Of a stretch of DNA of 64,000 nt, positions 55,262-63,715 are shown one piece after another (within the stretch, counting starts at the first letter, position 1; the number at the start of each line of letters is the position of its first letter). Below the pieces are notes generated by a model, which was given only the letters and a program-made list of their open reading frames with translations, was not told where the DNA came from and did no database searches. Both the position numbers and the translations under genes were made by a program. The stretch covers positions 661,001 to 725,000 of the forward strand of contig NZ_LR743507.1 in assembly GCF_902712855.1 (NCBI RefSeq), given 5' to 3'. Source of the DNA: Variovorax paradoxus (GTDB taxonomy: Bacteria; Pseudomonadota; Gammaproteobacteria; Burkholderiales; Burkholderiaceae_C).

Positions 55262-55359
55262 ACGGGGAACACCGCGGAACCGGCTTTGCCGGGCCGCTGG
55301 TGTTGCCCCCTGCAAGGGGGTGGGAGGCCACACGAAGTGGGCAAGCCTGGGGGTGTGCG
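55262..55359 (-). repeat. Intercistronic repeat, copy 3 (between ligase and ferredoxin genes)
   Basis: About 98 bp, the reverse complement of the arrangement in copies 1 and 2 but again sense to its own operon: CACCCCCAGGCTT, CACTTCGTGT, the CCCCCTTGCAGGGGG hairpin, CGGCCCGGC then GCCGGTTCCGCGG. It begins 6 bp after the ligase stop and ends about 17 bp before the ferredoxin start. Confidence 0.85.
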
Positions 55360-55365
55360 TCATCG

Positions 55366-56817
55366 CTAGAACATGTCGAAGTACTCGCGGTGTTCCCACT
55401 CGCTGACTTCGAGGTTGAAGCGGGCGATTTCCGCTTCCTTGATGTGGCACAGGTAGTCGACGAAGGTCTTGCCCATCTGCGTGTTGAGCATTTCGTCGCG
55501 GCGCAGGCAGGCGAGGGCCTCCCCCAGGGAACGCGGCAATTGCTCTGCCGGCGTTTCGTACGGCGCGTCGGCCGAGGGGCCGGGGTCGATGCGGTTCCTG
55601 ATGCCGTCCAGGCCCGAGAAAAGCTGCGACGCCAGGTACAGGTACGGGTTGGCCGTGGGCTCGCCCACGCGGTTCTCGATGCGCGAAGCGCTCTGCCCGA
55701 CGCCGCCGAGCACGCGCAGCATCGCGCCGCGGTTGTCCCTGGCCCAGATCGCGCGGTCGGGCGCGAGCGAGAAGGGGCGGTAGCGGCGGTAGCCGTTGAT
55801 GGTGGGGCTCGCCAAGGCCGCGGCCCCGCAGGCGTGCGCCTTCAGCCCGCCCAGGTAGTGCATGCCGATCCCGCTCAGGTCCTGCCCTTCGGCCTCGGGC
55901 ATGAACGCGTTCACGCCATCCGCCTTGCGGCGCAGCGACTGGTGCAGGTGCCAGCCGCTGGACATCACGTTCGGGATCTTCGGGCGGCACATGAAGGTGG
56001 CATGCAGGCCGGCACGCTGGCAGATCTGCTTGATGGCGCTGCGCAGCAGCACCATGGTGTCGGCGGGCATCACGCCGGCGGTGGGGCCGAAGGTCAGCTC
56101 GAACTGGCTCGGGCCGAACTCGATCTCGAGCGAGCGAAGCGGCAGGCCGAGCGCGGTGAGCTGCGAGCGCAGCAGCTCCATCAGCGTGTCGACGCGGTCG
56201 TAGCGCAGCTCGGTCAGGTACTGGTGGCCATGCGACAGCAGCGACACGCGCGGCGGCTCGCCGGGCTGGCCCGAGTCGGCGAGGCCCATGCGCGCGTCCT
56301 CCAGCTTGAAGACGTGGAACTCCACCTCGAGGCCAGCGATGAAGTCCAGGCCCAGTTCGTCGAGCTGGCGCACCGCGCGCTGCAGGATCTGCCGGGTGGC
56401 GAACGGGCAGGGCGTGCCGTCGGGCATGTAGGCGTCGCACAGCACCCAGCCGGTGCGCGGCGACCACGGCAGCACCTTGAAGGTGGCCGGGTCGGCCACG
56501 ATGGTGAAGTCGGCGCCGCCCTGCAGGCCTTCGATGGCGAAGCCGCCGCCCTGGGTGAACACCGGGAACACGGTCTTGTGCGAAGTGTCCTTGGCCAGCA
56601 GGGTGGAGGTGAGGTTCACGCCCTCCCACAGGGCCGAGCGCGCCTCGCTGGCGACGAGGGTCTTGCCGCGCAGGATGCCGTGCTGGTCGGGCCAGGCGAA
56701 GCGCACGAGGTCGACCTCTGCGTTGTCGATGCGGCGCACCAGTTCCCTGGCCTGCGCGTGCTGGTCGTCGCTCCAGAGGCCGAAGCGCTCGACGAAGGTG
56801 TGGCTCTTGCTGCTCAT
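55366..56817 (-). CDS. Glutamine-synthetase-like ligase (probable gamma-glutamyl-amide synthetase)
   Basis: A 483-aa protein of the type I glutamine synthetase fold. The beta-Grasp N-terminus (VDLVRFAWPDQHGILRGKTL) and the catalytic motifs GLEVEFHVF, GPSQFELTFGP, SSGWHLHQSL, RYRPFSLAPDRAIW and RIENRVGEPTANPYL are all present. The last keeps the Glu and Arg of active enzymes. Sequences like this include gamma-glutamyl-aniline and gamma-glutamyl-amine synthetases. Between a Rieske oxygenase and a ferredoxin, ligation of glutamate to an amine substrate is the best inference; ordinary ammonia assimilation is unlikely. Confidence 0.85.
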   Translation of the reverse strand: MSSKSHTFVERFGLWSDDQHAQARELVRRIDNAEVDLVRFAWPDQHGILRGKTLVASEARSALWEGVNLTSTLLAKDTSHKTVFPVFTQGGGFAIEGLQGGADFTIVADPATFKVLPWSPRTGWVLCDAYMPDGTPCPFATRQILQRAVRQLDELGLDFIAGLEVEFHVFKLEDARMGLADSGQPGEPPRVSLLSHGHQYLTELRYDRVDTLMELLRSQLTALGLPLRSLEIEFGPSQFELTFGPTAGVMPADTMVLLRSAIKQICQRAGLHATFMCRPKIPNVMSSGWHLHQSLRRKADGVNAFMPEAEGQDLSGIGMHYLGGLKAHACGAAALASPTINGYRRYRPFSLAPDRAIWARDNRGAMLRVLGGVGQSASRIENRVGEPTANPYLYLASQLFSGLDGIRNRIDPGPSADAPYETPAEQLPRSLGEALACLRRDEMLNTQMGKTFVDYLCHIKEAEIARFNLEVSEWEHREYFDMF

Positions 56818-56840
56818 GGCGTGCGTGCGGCGAGCGGGGT

Positions 56841-58175
56841 TCAGGCGGCGAGCCGTGCGGAGGCCCAGTCGGACTTCAGGCGGCGCGCGCGGTCGGCGTC
56901 CTGCCAGTAGGCCTCGGTGGCGGCTTCGTCGCTCACGCCGCGGCCGATGCCGTCGATGGAAGGCGGCCCCGTCATCGCGCTGGCCTGCGCGGCGTCGATG
57001 AGCATCGGCGCGGTCTCGCCGGCCAACGTAGCCTCGATGGCCTTCACCAGCACGCGGCGGTAGGCAATGATGCCCTTGTCGGTGCTGCCCAGGTGCTCGC
57101 GCGTGCGGTCCTGGATCGCGCCCTGCGACTCCACCGCCCACTGGTCGTGCACGTTGATGTCGTCGCCCATGCCGGTGTAGGTCTCGGTCAGCTGCTCCTC
57201 GATGCTGTAGCCGTAGTTGTTGCGCTTGTTCTTGCGCGAGGTGTAGTCGGGCAGCTCGTAGAGCTTCAGGCGCTGGTCGCGCATCTGCTGCTTGTCGACC
57301 GGGCCGGTGAAGCTGGTGAAGACGGCGTACCAGTAGCAGTGGGTGTCGTCCACCGGCACGTGCCACTGCGAGATGGTCATCTCCGCGCTCATCGGGATCA
57401 CGAAGGCCTGCGGGAACACCACGTTGGTCACTCGCACGTGGGTGGTGTCCTCGCTGAGCTTGCGCAACGCCTTCAGGCGGAAGCCGTAGTCGGTGGGCTC
57501 CACGCTGATGTCGGGGCGGTCGTACTCGCGCAGCACCTGGGTGATGGGCATGTCGGAGTCGGCCGAAGCGCCGCGGAACTGCTTGCCGTAGCTCTCGGAT
57601 GTGTCCTCGTCCTCGAAGAAGCGGTGCAGGTACGAGGCGTGCGCGGGGTCGATGCCCACTTCGAGCGCCTGCAGCCAGTTGCATTCGAACAGGCCCTTGA
57701 ACGCGAAGGTGTGGCTGTCGGGCGCGACGAAGCAATCGAACTCGGGGAATGCGGGGGGCTCGCCCTCGCCGATGTAGGCGAACACCATGCCGGCTTTCTC
57801 GACCACCGGATAGGCCGACTGCTTGATGCGACTGCACAGCTTGCTGGTGGCGGGCTCGGCCGGGGTCTCGAGGCAGTTGCCCTTGGCGTCGAACAGCCAG
57901 CCGTGGAAGGCGCAGCGCAGGCCGCCGTTTTCCAGCCGGCCGAAGGCGAGGTCGGCGCCGCGGTGCGGGCAGTCGCGGTCGAGCATGCCGAGCTGGCCGC
58001 TCTCGTCGCGGAACAGGACGAAGTCCTGCCCCATGAGCTTCACCGGCTTGACCGGCCGCGGCCCCGCCAGTTCGTCGACCAGGGCCACCGGCTGCCAGTA
58101 GCGGCGCAGCAGCTTGCCGGCGGGCGCGCCGGGTCCGACGCGGGTGATGAAATCGTTCTGCTCGGCGCTGATCAT
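56841..58175 (-). CDS. Rieske non-haem iron oxygenase, large subunit
   Basis: A 444-aa oxygenase of the phthalate/vanillate-type group that lacks a small subunit. The Rieske cluster ligands are Cys69, His71, Cys88 and His91 (CPHRGADLAFG and CAFHGW). The mononuclear iron site includes Asp176, His179 and His184 (DPAHASYLH). It can hydroxylate, dealkylate or dioxygenate a substrate. It is the first gene of the operon, with GGAGCC upstream of the start. The substrate probably follows the ligase in the neighbouring gene. Confidence 0.93.
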   Translation of the reverse strand: MISAEQNDFITRVGPGAPAGKLLRRYWQPVALVDELAGPRPVKPVKLMGQDFVLFRDESGQLGMLDRDCPHRGADLAFGRLENGGLRCAFHGWLFDAKGNCLETPAEPATSKLCSRIKQSAYPVVEKAGMVFAYIGEGEPPAFPEFDCFVAPDSHTFAFKGLFECNWLQALEVGIDPAHASYLHRFFEDEDTSESYGKQFRGASADSDMPITQVLREYDRPDISVEPTDYGFRLKALRKLSEDTTHVRVTNVVFPQAFVIPMSAEMTISQWHVPVDDTHCYWYAVFTSFTGPVDKQQMRDQRLKLYELPDYTSRKNKRNNYGYSIEEQLTETYTGMGDDINVHDQWAVESQGAIQDRTREHLGSTDKGIIAYRRVLVKAIEATLAGETAPMLIDAAQASAMTGPPSIDGIGRGVSDEAATEAYWQDADRARRLKSDWASARLAA

Positions 58176-58220
58176 CGTGCGGGCTCCATCGTGGGTGCTG
58201 TGGAAAGAGGCTGTTCACTC

Positions 58221-58379
58221 GTTGCATGCAACTGTATGCATTGTCTTGGTGATTCTCTGATCCGGTCAAACCTTCATCTGTGATTTCGCCCCGAATTGGG
58301 GCTTGTCAACGCGGAAATCAGGGTAATTGCTGATCTCTGCGTGTGTTTTTCACACTTGCTTGCATACGCTGCATGCAAC
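58221..58379. promoter_or_regulatory. Paired inverted GntR-type operator candidates
   Basis: Site A (58221-58240, GTTGCATGCAACTGTATGCA) and site B (58360-58379, whose complement is GTTGCATGCAGC followed by GTATGCAA) are the same element in opposite orientation, about 139 bp apart. Site A is 46 bp upstream of the oxygenase gene and site B 59 bp upstream of the regulator gene, one for each divergent promoter. The remainder of this 262-bp gap shows nothing else clear. Confidence 0.75.
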
Positions 58380-58437
58380 AACCGAGCCAGGGCAAATCGG
58401 CTGCGTGCAGCGCGAGGCGCTCTCCTAGAATCGGCCG

Positions 58438-59172
58438 ATGGACTCCCAACAATCCCGCGTGCTCGTGCAACTGCGCGACATGATCCTCAAGGGCGGATTC
58501 GTGCCCGGAGAGCGGCTGGCCGAGATCCCGCTCGCCGAGAAGCTCGAGGCCTCGCGCACTCCTGTCCGGCTGGCGCTTGCCAGCCTGGAGCACGAAGGGC
58601 TGATCGAGCAATCGCCCAGCGGCGGCTACCAGATGCGCCGCTTCACCTCGCAGGAAGTGGCCGATGCCATCCGCGTGCGCGGCGTGATCGAAGGCTTCGC
58701 AGCCCGCCTCCTGGCCGAGGACGGAGCCCCGCGGCAGCTGCTGCGCGACCTCAAGGACTGCCTCGAGGACGGCGATCGCGCCGTCAACAAGCCGAGCATG
58801 GAGCTCGACGACTACGCGGCCTACGTCGAGATGAACGACCGCTTCCATAAGCTGATCATCGAAGGCTGCGGCAACCTGGCGCTCAAGCGGGTGATGGACA
58901 TGCTCGGCGGCCAGCCCTTCGCCGCCCCCAGTGCCATGCTGCCGATGCAGTCGTCGATGGAAGAGGGCCAGCAGTGGATGCGCCAGGCGCACCGCACGCA
59001 CCATGCGATGGTGCAGGCCATCGAGCGCGGCCAGGGTTCGCGCGCGCAGGCGCTGGGCGAGGAACACGTGGAGATCGCCCGCATGAACCTCGACTACGCG
59101 CTGGAGCGCCCCGAACTCGCGGCCGAATTGATGCCTGGCATCCGCCTGGTGTCGAAAGGCCGGACCGGATAA
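58438..59172 (+). CDS. GntR-family regulator with FCD effector domain
   Basis: A 244-aa regulator. The GntR winged helix occupies residues about 5-70 (LRDMILKGGFVPGERLAEIP, LEASRTPVRLALASLEHEGLI), and an FCD all-helical domain fills 80-220 with a metal-site-like NDRFHKLII and AHRTHHAMV. FCD domains bind organic acids. It is divergent from the oxygenase operon and almost certainly its repressor, acting on the paired sites in the gap. Confidence 0.9.
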   Translation: MDSQQSRVLVQLRDMILKGGFVPGERLAEIPLAEKLEASRTPVRLALASLEHEGLIEQSPSGGYQMRRFTSQEVADAIRVRGVIEGFAARLLAEDGAPRQLLRDLKDCLEDGDRAVNKPSMELDDYAAYVEMNDRFHKLIIEGCGNLALKRVMDMLGGQPFAAPSAMLPMQSSMEEGQQWMRQAHRTHHAMVQAIERGQGSRAQALGEEHVEIARMNLDYALERPELAAELMPGIRLVSKGRTG

Positions 59173-59252
59173 CTCGCCGGTCTATAAAAGACTGCCCGGT
59201 ATTTCGGTGTCCGACCCGTCTGGTTGGCGACGCTCGAGACTAGAATTTCCGC

Positions 59253-59870
59253 ATGAGTGCCACCGCCCCCGCCAGGACTTCGTTCAAGGAACAGATGCTG
59301 CAGGCCCGCGAAGAGGCCATCGTGCAGACCGCCAACCGCCTGCTCGCCGAAAAAGGCTTCGAGTCGATGACGGTCGACGAGGTCGCCGCATCAGTGGGCA
59401 TCGCCAAGGCCAGTCTCTACAAGCATTTTCCGAGCAAGGAAGACCTTGCCGCCGCGGCAATGGTGCGGATCATGCAGCGCACGCTCGACTTCCTGGCCTC
59501 GGTGCCGGCCGAGGACAAGCCCGTCGACAAGCTTCGCGCGGTGGTGCGCTGGGCCATGCAGGTGCAGTTGGCCGGCGAGATGCCGTCGCTGCCGCACCAG
59601 AACTCCACGCTGCGCGCCACGCTCATGAACAACCGCGGCTACCTCGACCGGCTGGTCACGATCAGCGACAGGCTCGGCGGCTGGATCCAGGCGGCCCAGG
59701 CCGATGGTTCGATCAACCAAAGCCTGCCGGCCATCGCTGTGCTCTACACGCTGTTCGCGCGCGCGTGCGATCCGGTGCTCGGTTTCCTGAAGGCCGGCGG
59801 GCTGCAGACCGACGAGCAGATCGTCGAACTGGTGCTCTCGACCTGTTTCGAAGGCATCGCCTCGCGCTGA
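59253..59870 (+). CDS. TetR-family transcriptional regulator
   Basis: A 205-aa TetR protein with HTH: REEAIVQTANRLLAEKGFES, MTVDEVAASVGIAKASLYKHFPSKEDL, split here. The C-terminal domain shows no recognised ligand pocket. It lies 80 bp after the GntR gene in the same direction and converges with the amidase gene. Its targets are unknown. Confidence 0.86.
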   Translation: MSATAPARTSFKEQMLQAREEAIVQTANRLLAEKGFESMTVDEVAASVGIAKASLYKHFPSKEDLAAAAMVRIMQRTLDFLASVPAEDKPVDKLRAVVRWAMQVQLAGEMPSLPHQNSTLRATLMNNRGYLDRLVTISDRLGGWIQAAQADGSINQSLPAIAVLYTLFARACDPVLGFLKAGGLQTDEQIVELVLSTCFEGIASR

Positions 59871-59891
59871 GGCCTTGCCGCAGCCGGCGCC

Positions 59892-61391
59892 TCAGCTGCT
59901 GATCGCGCGCCGCGGCGTCACCACCGCTTCCACTGCCGCGCCGACTGCCAGCAGGCGGTGGTCGGTATTGCCGATGCCGGCCACCATCAGTCCGACCGGC
60001 GCCGTGCCCGCATCGTGGCAGGGCACCGAGAGCGCGCAGCCGTCGAACAGGTTCACCACCGAGGGGTTGCGCAGCATGCGGGCGTTGATGCGGTAGTAGG
60101 TCTCGTCGTCCTTCAGCACCTCGGCGATCGGTGGCGCGATGTCGGGCGTGGTGGGCATCAGCATCGCGTCGTAGCTGCCGGCCGCGGCATTGATCGCGCG
60201 GATGAACTGGCGGCGCAGCGCCTGCAGCTGCAGGTAGTCGGGCGCGGTGATGGTCTCGCCGGTCTTGATGCGGGCCAGCACGCGCGGGTCGTACCTGGCG
60301 GCGCCGGTCTTGATGAATTCGCGGTGCCAGGTGAAGGCCTCCGCCGCGGTGATCATGCCGCGCGGGTTGATGGTCGGCGCCTTCGCGAACTCGGTCATCG
60401 GCAGGTCCGTGACCGTGGCGCCCGCGGCCGAGAGCTTCGACAGCGCCGACGAGAAGGCCGCGGCCACCGCCGGCGACAGGTCGTCCTGGAAGAAGGTCCT
60501 GGGCACTGCGAAGCGCAGGCCGCGCAAGGGCAGCACGCGCAGCGGGCGGTACAGCTCGGCGGCCATCACGGCGTCGAGAAGTGCGCAGTCTTCGACCGTC
60601 CACGCCATCGGGCCGGCCGAATCGAAGGAGGTCGACAGCGGCATCACGCCGTCGAGCGGCACGCGGCGCTGCGTCGGCTTGAAGCCCACGAGCCCGTTGA
60701 GCGCCGCCGGAATGCGCAGCGAGCCGCCGGTGTCGGTGCCGATGGCGCCAGCCGCCATGCCGTCGGCCACCGAGATCGCGCCGCCGGAGGTGGAGCCGCC
60801 CGGAATGCGGCCGGTGGCGCGGTCGAACACGTTCTTCGGCGTGCCGTAGTGCGGGTTCACGCCGAGCCCGGTATAGGCGAACTCGACCGTGTTGGTGCGT
60901 CCGATGACGATCGCGCCGGCCCGGCGCAGCCGCTCGACCACGATGGCGTCGCGCGCTGCCGGCGGCTGGCCGGCCAGCACGACGGAGCCGCCAAGCGTGG
61001 TGATGCCGGCTTCGTCGAACAGGTCTTTCAGCGAGATCGGGATGCCGGCGATCGGCGAGGCGGCCGGGCGGCCGGCCTTGCGTTCGGCGTCGAGCCGCGC
61101 GGCAGTGCTGCGGGCCGTATCGGCGTGCACGCGGATGAAGCTGCGCGCGCCTTCGCCCGCGGGGTTCTGGATGGCGGCCAGTGCTTCCTGCACGAGCTGG
61201 CTGCTGGTGAGCGTGCCGGCGGCGAGGCGGCGTGCCATCTCGGCCATCGACAACTGACCCATCGCCTTTCCGGTGCCGTCGCCCGGACCCTGGGCGAAAG
61301 CGCGCGAGCAGATGCCGAGCAGCCCGGTGGCCGCGGCGGCACCCGCGGTCCGTTTCAGGAAGGTGCGTCGTTGTTCTTGCTGTTGCGTCAT
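59892..61391 (-). CDS. Tat-exported amidase-signature enzyme
   Basis: A 499-aa amidase-signature hydrolase. The N-terminus has a twin-arginine signal, RRTFLKRTAGAAAATGLLG, and cut after AFA. The Ser-Ser-Lys triad is visible: Lys in SLKDLFD, Ser in GGSTSGG, and Ser in TDTGGSLRIP. It hydrolyses amides in the periplasm. It lies near the oxygenase/ligase operon but is separated by two regulators, so a link is possible only. Confidence 0.9.
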   Translation of the reverse strand: MTQQQEQRRTFLKRTAGAAAATGLLGICSRAFAQGPGDGTGKAMGQLSMAEMARRLAAGTLTSSQLVQEALAAIQNPAGEGARSFIRVHADTARSTAARLDAERKAGRPAASPIAGIPISLKDLFDEAGITTLGGSVVLAGQPPAARDAIVVERLRRAGAIVIGRTNTVEFAYTGLGVNPHYGTPKNVFDRATGRIPGGSTSGGAISVADGMAAGAIGTDTGGSLRIPAALNGLVGFKPTQRRVPLDGVMPLSTSFDSAGPMAWTVEDCALLDAVMAAELYRPLRVLPLRGLRFAVPRTFFQDDLSPAVAAAFSSALSKLSAAGATVTDLPMTEFAKAPTINPRGMITAAEAFTWHREFIKTGAARYDPRVLARIKTGETITAPDYLQLQALRRQFIRAINAAAGSYDAMLMPTTPDIAPPIAEVLKDDETYYRINARMLRNPSVVNLFDGCALSVPCHDAGTAPVGLMVAGIGNTDHRLLAVGAAVEAVVTPRRAISS

Positions 61392-61494
61392 TGCGCGCTC
61401 TCCTCCATCGGTGAGATGGTCTCGGGCCAGTCTACACAGCGGTTGCGGCGGGCACGTTGCCGGCCGTTACGGTGTTACCGCGCGTGCCGCCTGC

Positions 61495-62301
61495 TCAGCG
61501 CACTTCGACCAGCAGGTGGGGCTTGAAGCCTTCCTGCTCGCCATTTCGCGCATAGCCGAGCGGGTTGGCCACCACGCGGCAGCCGTTCTTCACGTAGTCG
61601 GACGGACAGTGAAGATGGCCGTGCAGCCATAGCCTGGCATGGGGCAGCAGGTCGTCGAGCGCATTGCAGAAACCGGCCGTGCCGGGCGTCAGGCCGTAGC
61701 GCGGATCGCCGCTCTCGAGGCTGGGCGCGAAGTGCGTGATGGTCACGGTCGTGCCGTCGAAGGGTTCGGCCAATGCCTGGGCGAGCCAGGCCTGGCAAAC
61801 CAGACCCTGCTCGCGGAGCTGCTCGGCAAGGAACAGCTCGCCGTTACGCATGGTGGCTGCTTTTTCAAGGTAGAAATCGGCGGCGCGCATCGCCTTGCCG
61901 CGCTTCTTCAGCGCCTCGGCCAGGGTGTCCGTGGGTTCGGCCAGCGCATCGAAGTCGGCCCAGAGCGTGGTGCCGACGAAGCGGATGCCGTCGATGACGC
62001 GCGCCTCGCGCTCGAGCCAGAAGATGTCGAGTTCCTCGCACAGTTCGCGCAGGCGGTCGTGGGTCTCGTCGAAGTCGAGGTTGTCGTATTCGTGGTTGCC
62101 CGGCACATAGATCACCGGGGTCGGCCAGCCGTTGCGGGGCGAGAAGCGGCCTAGTCCGAAGTCGGTCTCCGTCAGCCGGGAGCGTTGTTGGTAGGAGCCG
62201 ATGTCGCCTGCAAGGACCAGCATGTCGGCGCCTTCCACCGGATCGGCATGGAAGCGGGGATGGGACTCCAGGTGCAGGTCGGACAGCAGTTGCAACTTCA
62301 T
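61495..62301 (-). CDS. Calcineurin-like metallophosphoesterase
   Basis: A 268-aa metallophosphoesterase. The five family motifs are seen in order: SDLHLESH, LAGDIG, PGNHEYD, ITHFAPS and LHGHLHC. It cleaves phosphoesters, but the substrate is unknown. It is a single gene, with the convergent or neighbouring genes far enough apart to stand alone. Confidence 0.9.
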   Translation of the reverse strand: MKLQLLSDLHLESHPRFHADPVEGADMLVLAGDIGSYQQRSRLTETDFGLGRFSPRNGWPTPVIYVPGNHEYDNLDFDETHDRLRELCEELDIFWLEREARVIDGIRFVGTTLWADFDALAEPTDTLAEALKKRGKAMRAADFYLEKAATMRNGELFLAEQLREQGLVCQAWLAQALAEPFDGTTVTITHFAPSLESGDPRYGLTPGTAGFCNALDDLLPHARLWLHGHLHCPSDYVKNGCRVVANPLGYARNGEQEGFKPHLLVEVR

Positions 62302-62361
62302 CGTCGGGCCAGTCTAGGTGAATTGCCCCATGCGCGAAGTGCATAAGGTTCGGCTTGTATT

Positions 62362-62378
62362 ACTAGGGATAACCCTTA
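62362..62378 (+). promoter_or_regulatory. AGGG-AT-AACCCT promoter element upstream of the 57-aa gene
   Basis: ACTAGGGATAACCCTTA, containing the inverted repeat AGGG/CCCT, lies 50 bp upstream of the small gene at 62428. A close match, ACTAGGGTAAGCCCTAA, occurs at 63637-63653 upstream of another small protein gene. The shared form and position suggest a common promoter or operator element. Confidence 0.6.
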
Positions 62379-62427
62379 TTCTTGAAGCATCAACCACTCA
62401 GAGCACGGCCACAAGCCGCGCAACATC

Positions 62428-62601
62428 ATGTTCAGCCTCATCGCCCAAGTGGCCCGTTTCTTCCGTTCCTCGACCGCCAGCGCCCCGGCCAGCCACGCCG
62501 CCGCCCTGATGGAAAGCGCCGACATGCGCGCCGGTCGCGGTGCGCACCACGCCCAGGAACTGCGCGCCGCCGCCAGCGCCTGGCTCAGCGTCGTTCGCTG
62601 A
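62428..62601 (+). CDS. Small conserved-looking protein (57 aa)
   Basis: A 57-aa open frame starting MFSLIAQVARFFRSSTAS, with a short amphipathic/hydrophobic N-terminus and an Ala/His-rich helix after it. It is not obviously a shadow frame: the end (tga at 62599-62601) is 10 bp from the convergent LysR gene, and the promoter element at 62362 precedes it. Small proteins of this type are common in Burkholderiales; their function is unknown. Confidence 0.6.
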   Translation: MFSLIAQVARFFRSSTASAPASHAAALMESADMRAGRGAHHAQELRAAASAWLSVVR

Positions 62602-62611
62602 GTCCTTCCGG

Positions 62612-63592
62612 TCAACCGGGCACCTTCTGCCCGAGGACCGATCCAGCGAAAGCCGCGGCTGCGGAGCGCAACAGCGCTGTGCGCAGCCATTCATGTGCGT
62701 GCCCATGCTGGGCGCGCCTGTGCCAGATGGCATCCACGTGCACCGGCGGCTGGTCGAATGGCAGGTCGCGCAGCACCAGTTGCTCGTCGATGCCGGTCAC
62801 CGTCACGAAGTGGCGAGGCAGCACGGTCAGCAGGTCAGAGTTGGCGACCACCCGGCCTGCCGTGAAGAACTGGTTCACTGTCACCACGATGCGGCGCTCG
62901 CGCCCGAGGGCGCCGAGCGTCTGGTCGATGAAGCCGTAGGGCCGGCCCGAGAAGCTCACCAGCAGGTGCCGCGCGGCGCAGTAGTCGTCGAGCGTGAGGG
63001 GCGCCTTGGCGAGCGGGTGGTCCCGCCGCATCACGCATACATATTGGCCCAGGTAGAGCCGCTGGGTCTCGAACGCCACCCCCACGCCGGACTGTCCGCG
63101 CGCAGCGAGGCTGGCAATCACCGCCGGGAAATAGCCGATGGCCATGTCCACTTCTTCCAACTCGAGCATGCGACGGGGGTCGCGCGTGGTCAGCGGCAGC
63201 ACGCGCAGCGAAATGGCGGGCGCTTCAGTTTCGGCGATCTGGACCAGCCCGGGCACAAGTTCTGCCGCCGTGGCATCGGCCATGGCCAGCAGGAAGGTGG
63301 TGTCGGCAGTGCCCGCATCGAACTCGCCGGGGGCCAGCGTGTGCTGAAGCTGGCGAAGCGCGTCGCGCACTGTCGGCCACAAGGCGAGAGCCCGGGGCGT
63401 GGGCTCCACGCCGGCACCGGAGCGCTTCACCAGTTCGTCTCCCAATACCTCGCGCAGGCGGCGCAGCGCATTGCTGACCGCCGGCTGCGTGATCGACAGG
63501 TTGCGGGCCGCGCGCGTGAGGTTGCGTTCGGCCATCACCTCGTCGAAGACGCGGAGCAGGTTGAGATCAAGCGTGCGAAAGTTGACGTCCAT
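62612..63592 (-). CDS. LysR-family transcriptional regulator (NodD/NahR-like branch)
   Basis: A 326-aa LysR protein with start MDVNFRTLDLNLLRVFDEVMAERNLTRAARNLSITQPAVSNALRRLRE over the first helices, which is the branch containing NodD, NahR and PcaQ-like regulators. The effector domain begins TFLLAMADATAAELVP. It is divergent from the small membrane protein gene at 63716. A TGATAAACATCA site lies in its promoter region. Confidence 0.86.
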   Translation of the reverse strand: MDVNFRTLDLNLLRVFDEVMAERNLTRAARNLSITQPAVSNALRRLREVLGDELVKRSGAGVEPTPRALALWPTVRDALRQLQHTLAPGEFDAGTADTTFLLAMADATAAELVPGLVQIAETEAPAISLRVLPLTTRDPRRMLELEEVDMAIGYFPAVIASLAARGQSGVGVAFETQRLYLGQYVCVMRRDHPLAKAPLTLDDYCAARHLLVSFSGRPYGFIDQTLGALGRERRIVVTVNQFFTAGRVVANSDLLTVLPRHFVTVTGIDEQLVLRDLPFDQPPVHVDAIWHRRAQHGHAHEWLRTALLRSAAAAFAGSVLGQKVPG

Positions 63593-63604
63593 CAGCGATG
63601 TGAA

Positions 63605-63616
63605 TGATAAACATCA
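63605..63616. promoter_or_regulatory. LysR-type site near the regulator start
   Basis: TGATAAACATCA is a short inverted repeat (TGAT/ATCA) 12 bp upstream of the LysR start and about 100 bp upstream of the membrane protein gene. It fits the T-N11-A-like autoregulatory sites of LysR proteins, but is short. Confidence 0.45.
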
Positions 63617-63636
63617 GAAAGATAAAGTGGAAACGC

Positions 63637-63653
63637 ACTAGGGTAAGCCCTAA
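63637..63653 (+). promoter_or_regulatory. Second copy of the AGGG-TAA-CCCT promoter element
   Basis: ACTAGGGTAAGCCCTAA matches the element at 62362-62378 and stands 62 bp upstream of the gene at 63716. Both copies precede genes for small proteins on the plus strand. Confidence 0.6.
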
Positions 63654-63715
63654 TATCACTGCATCGGCCTTGTTCGCCACCACTGATTACCACCGTTCCT
63701 CAGGAGGGACACATC

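Noticed and set aside
55366..56817. Annotating the ligase as ordinary glutamine synthetase GlnA
   Set aside because: It is embedded in an oxygenase operon and has family-level rather than GlnA-specific features, so the broader gamma-glutamyl-amide synthetase call is safer.
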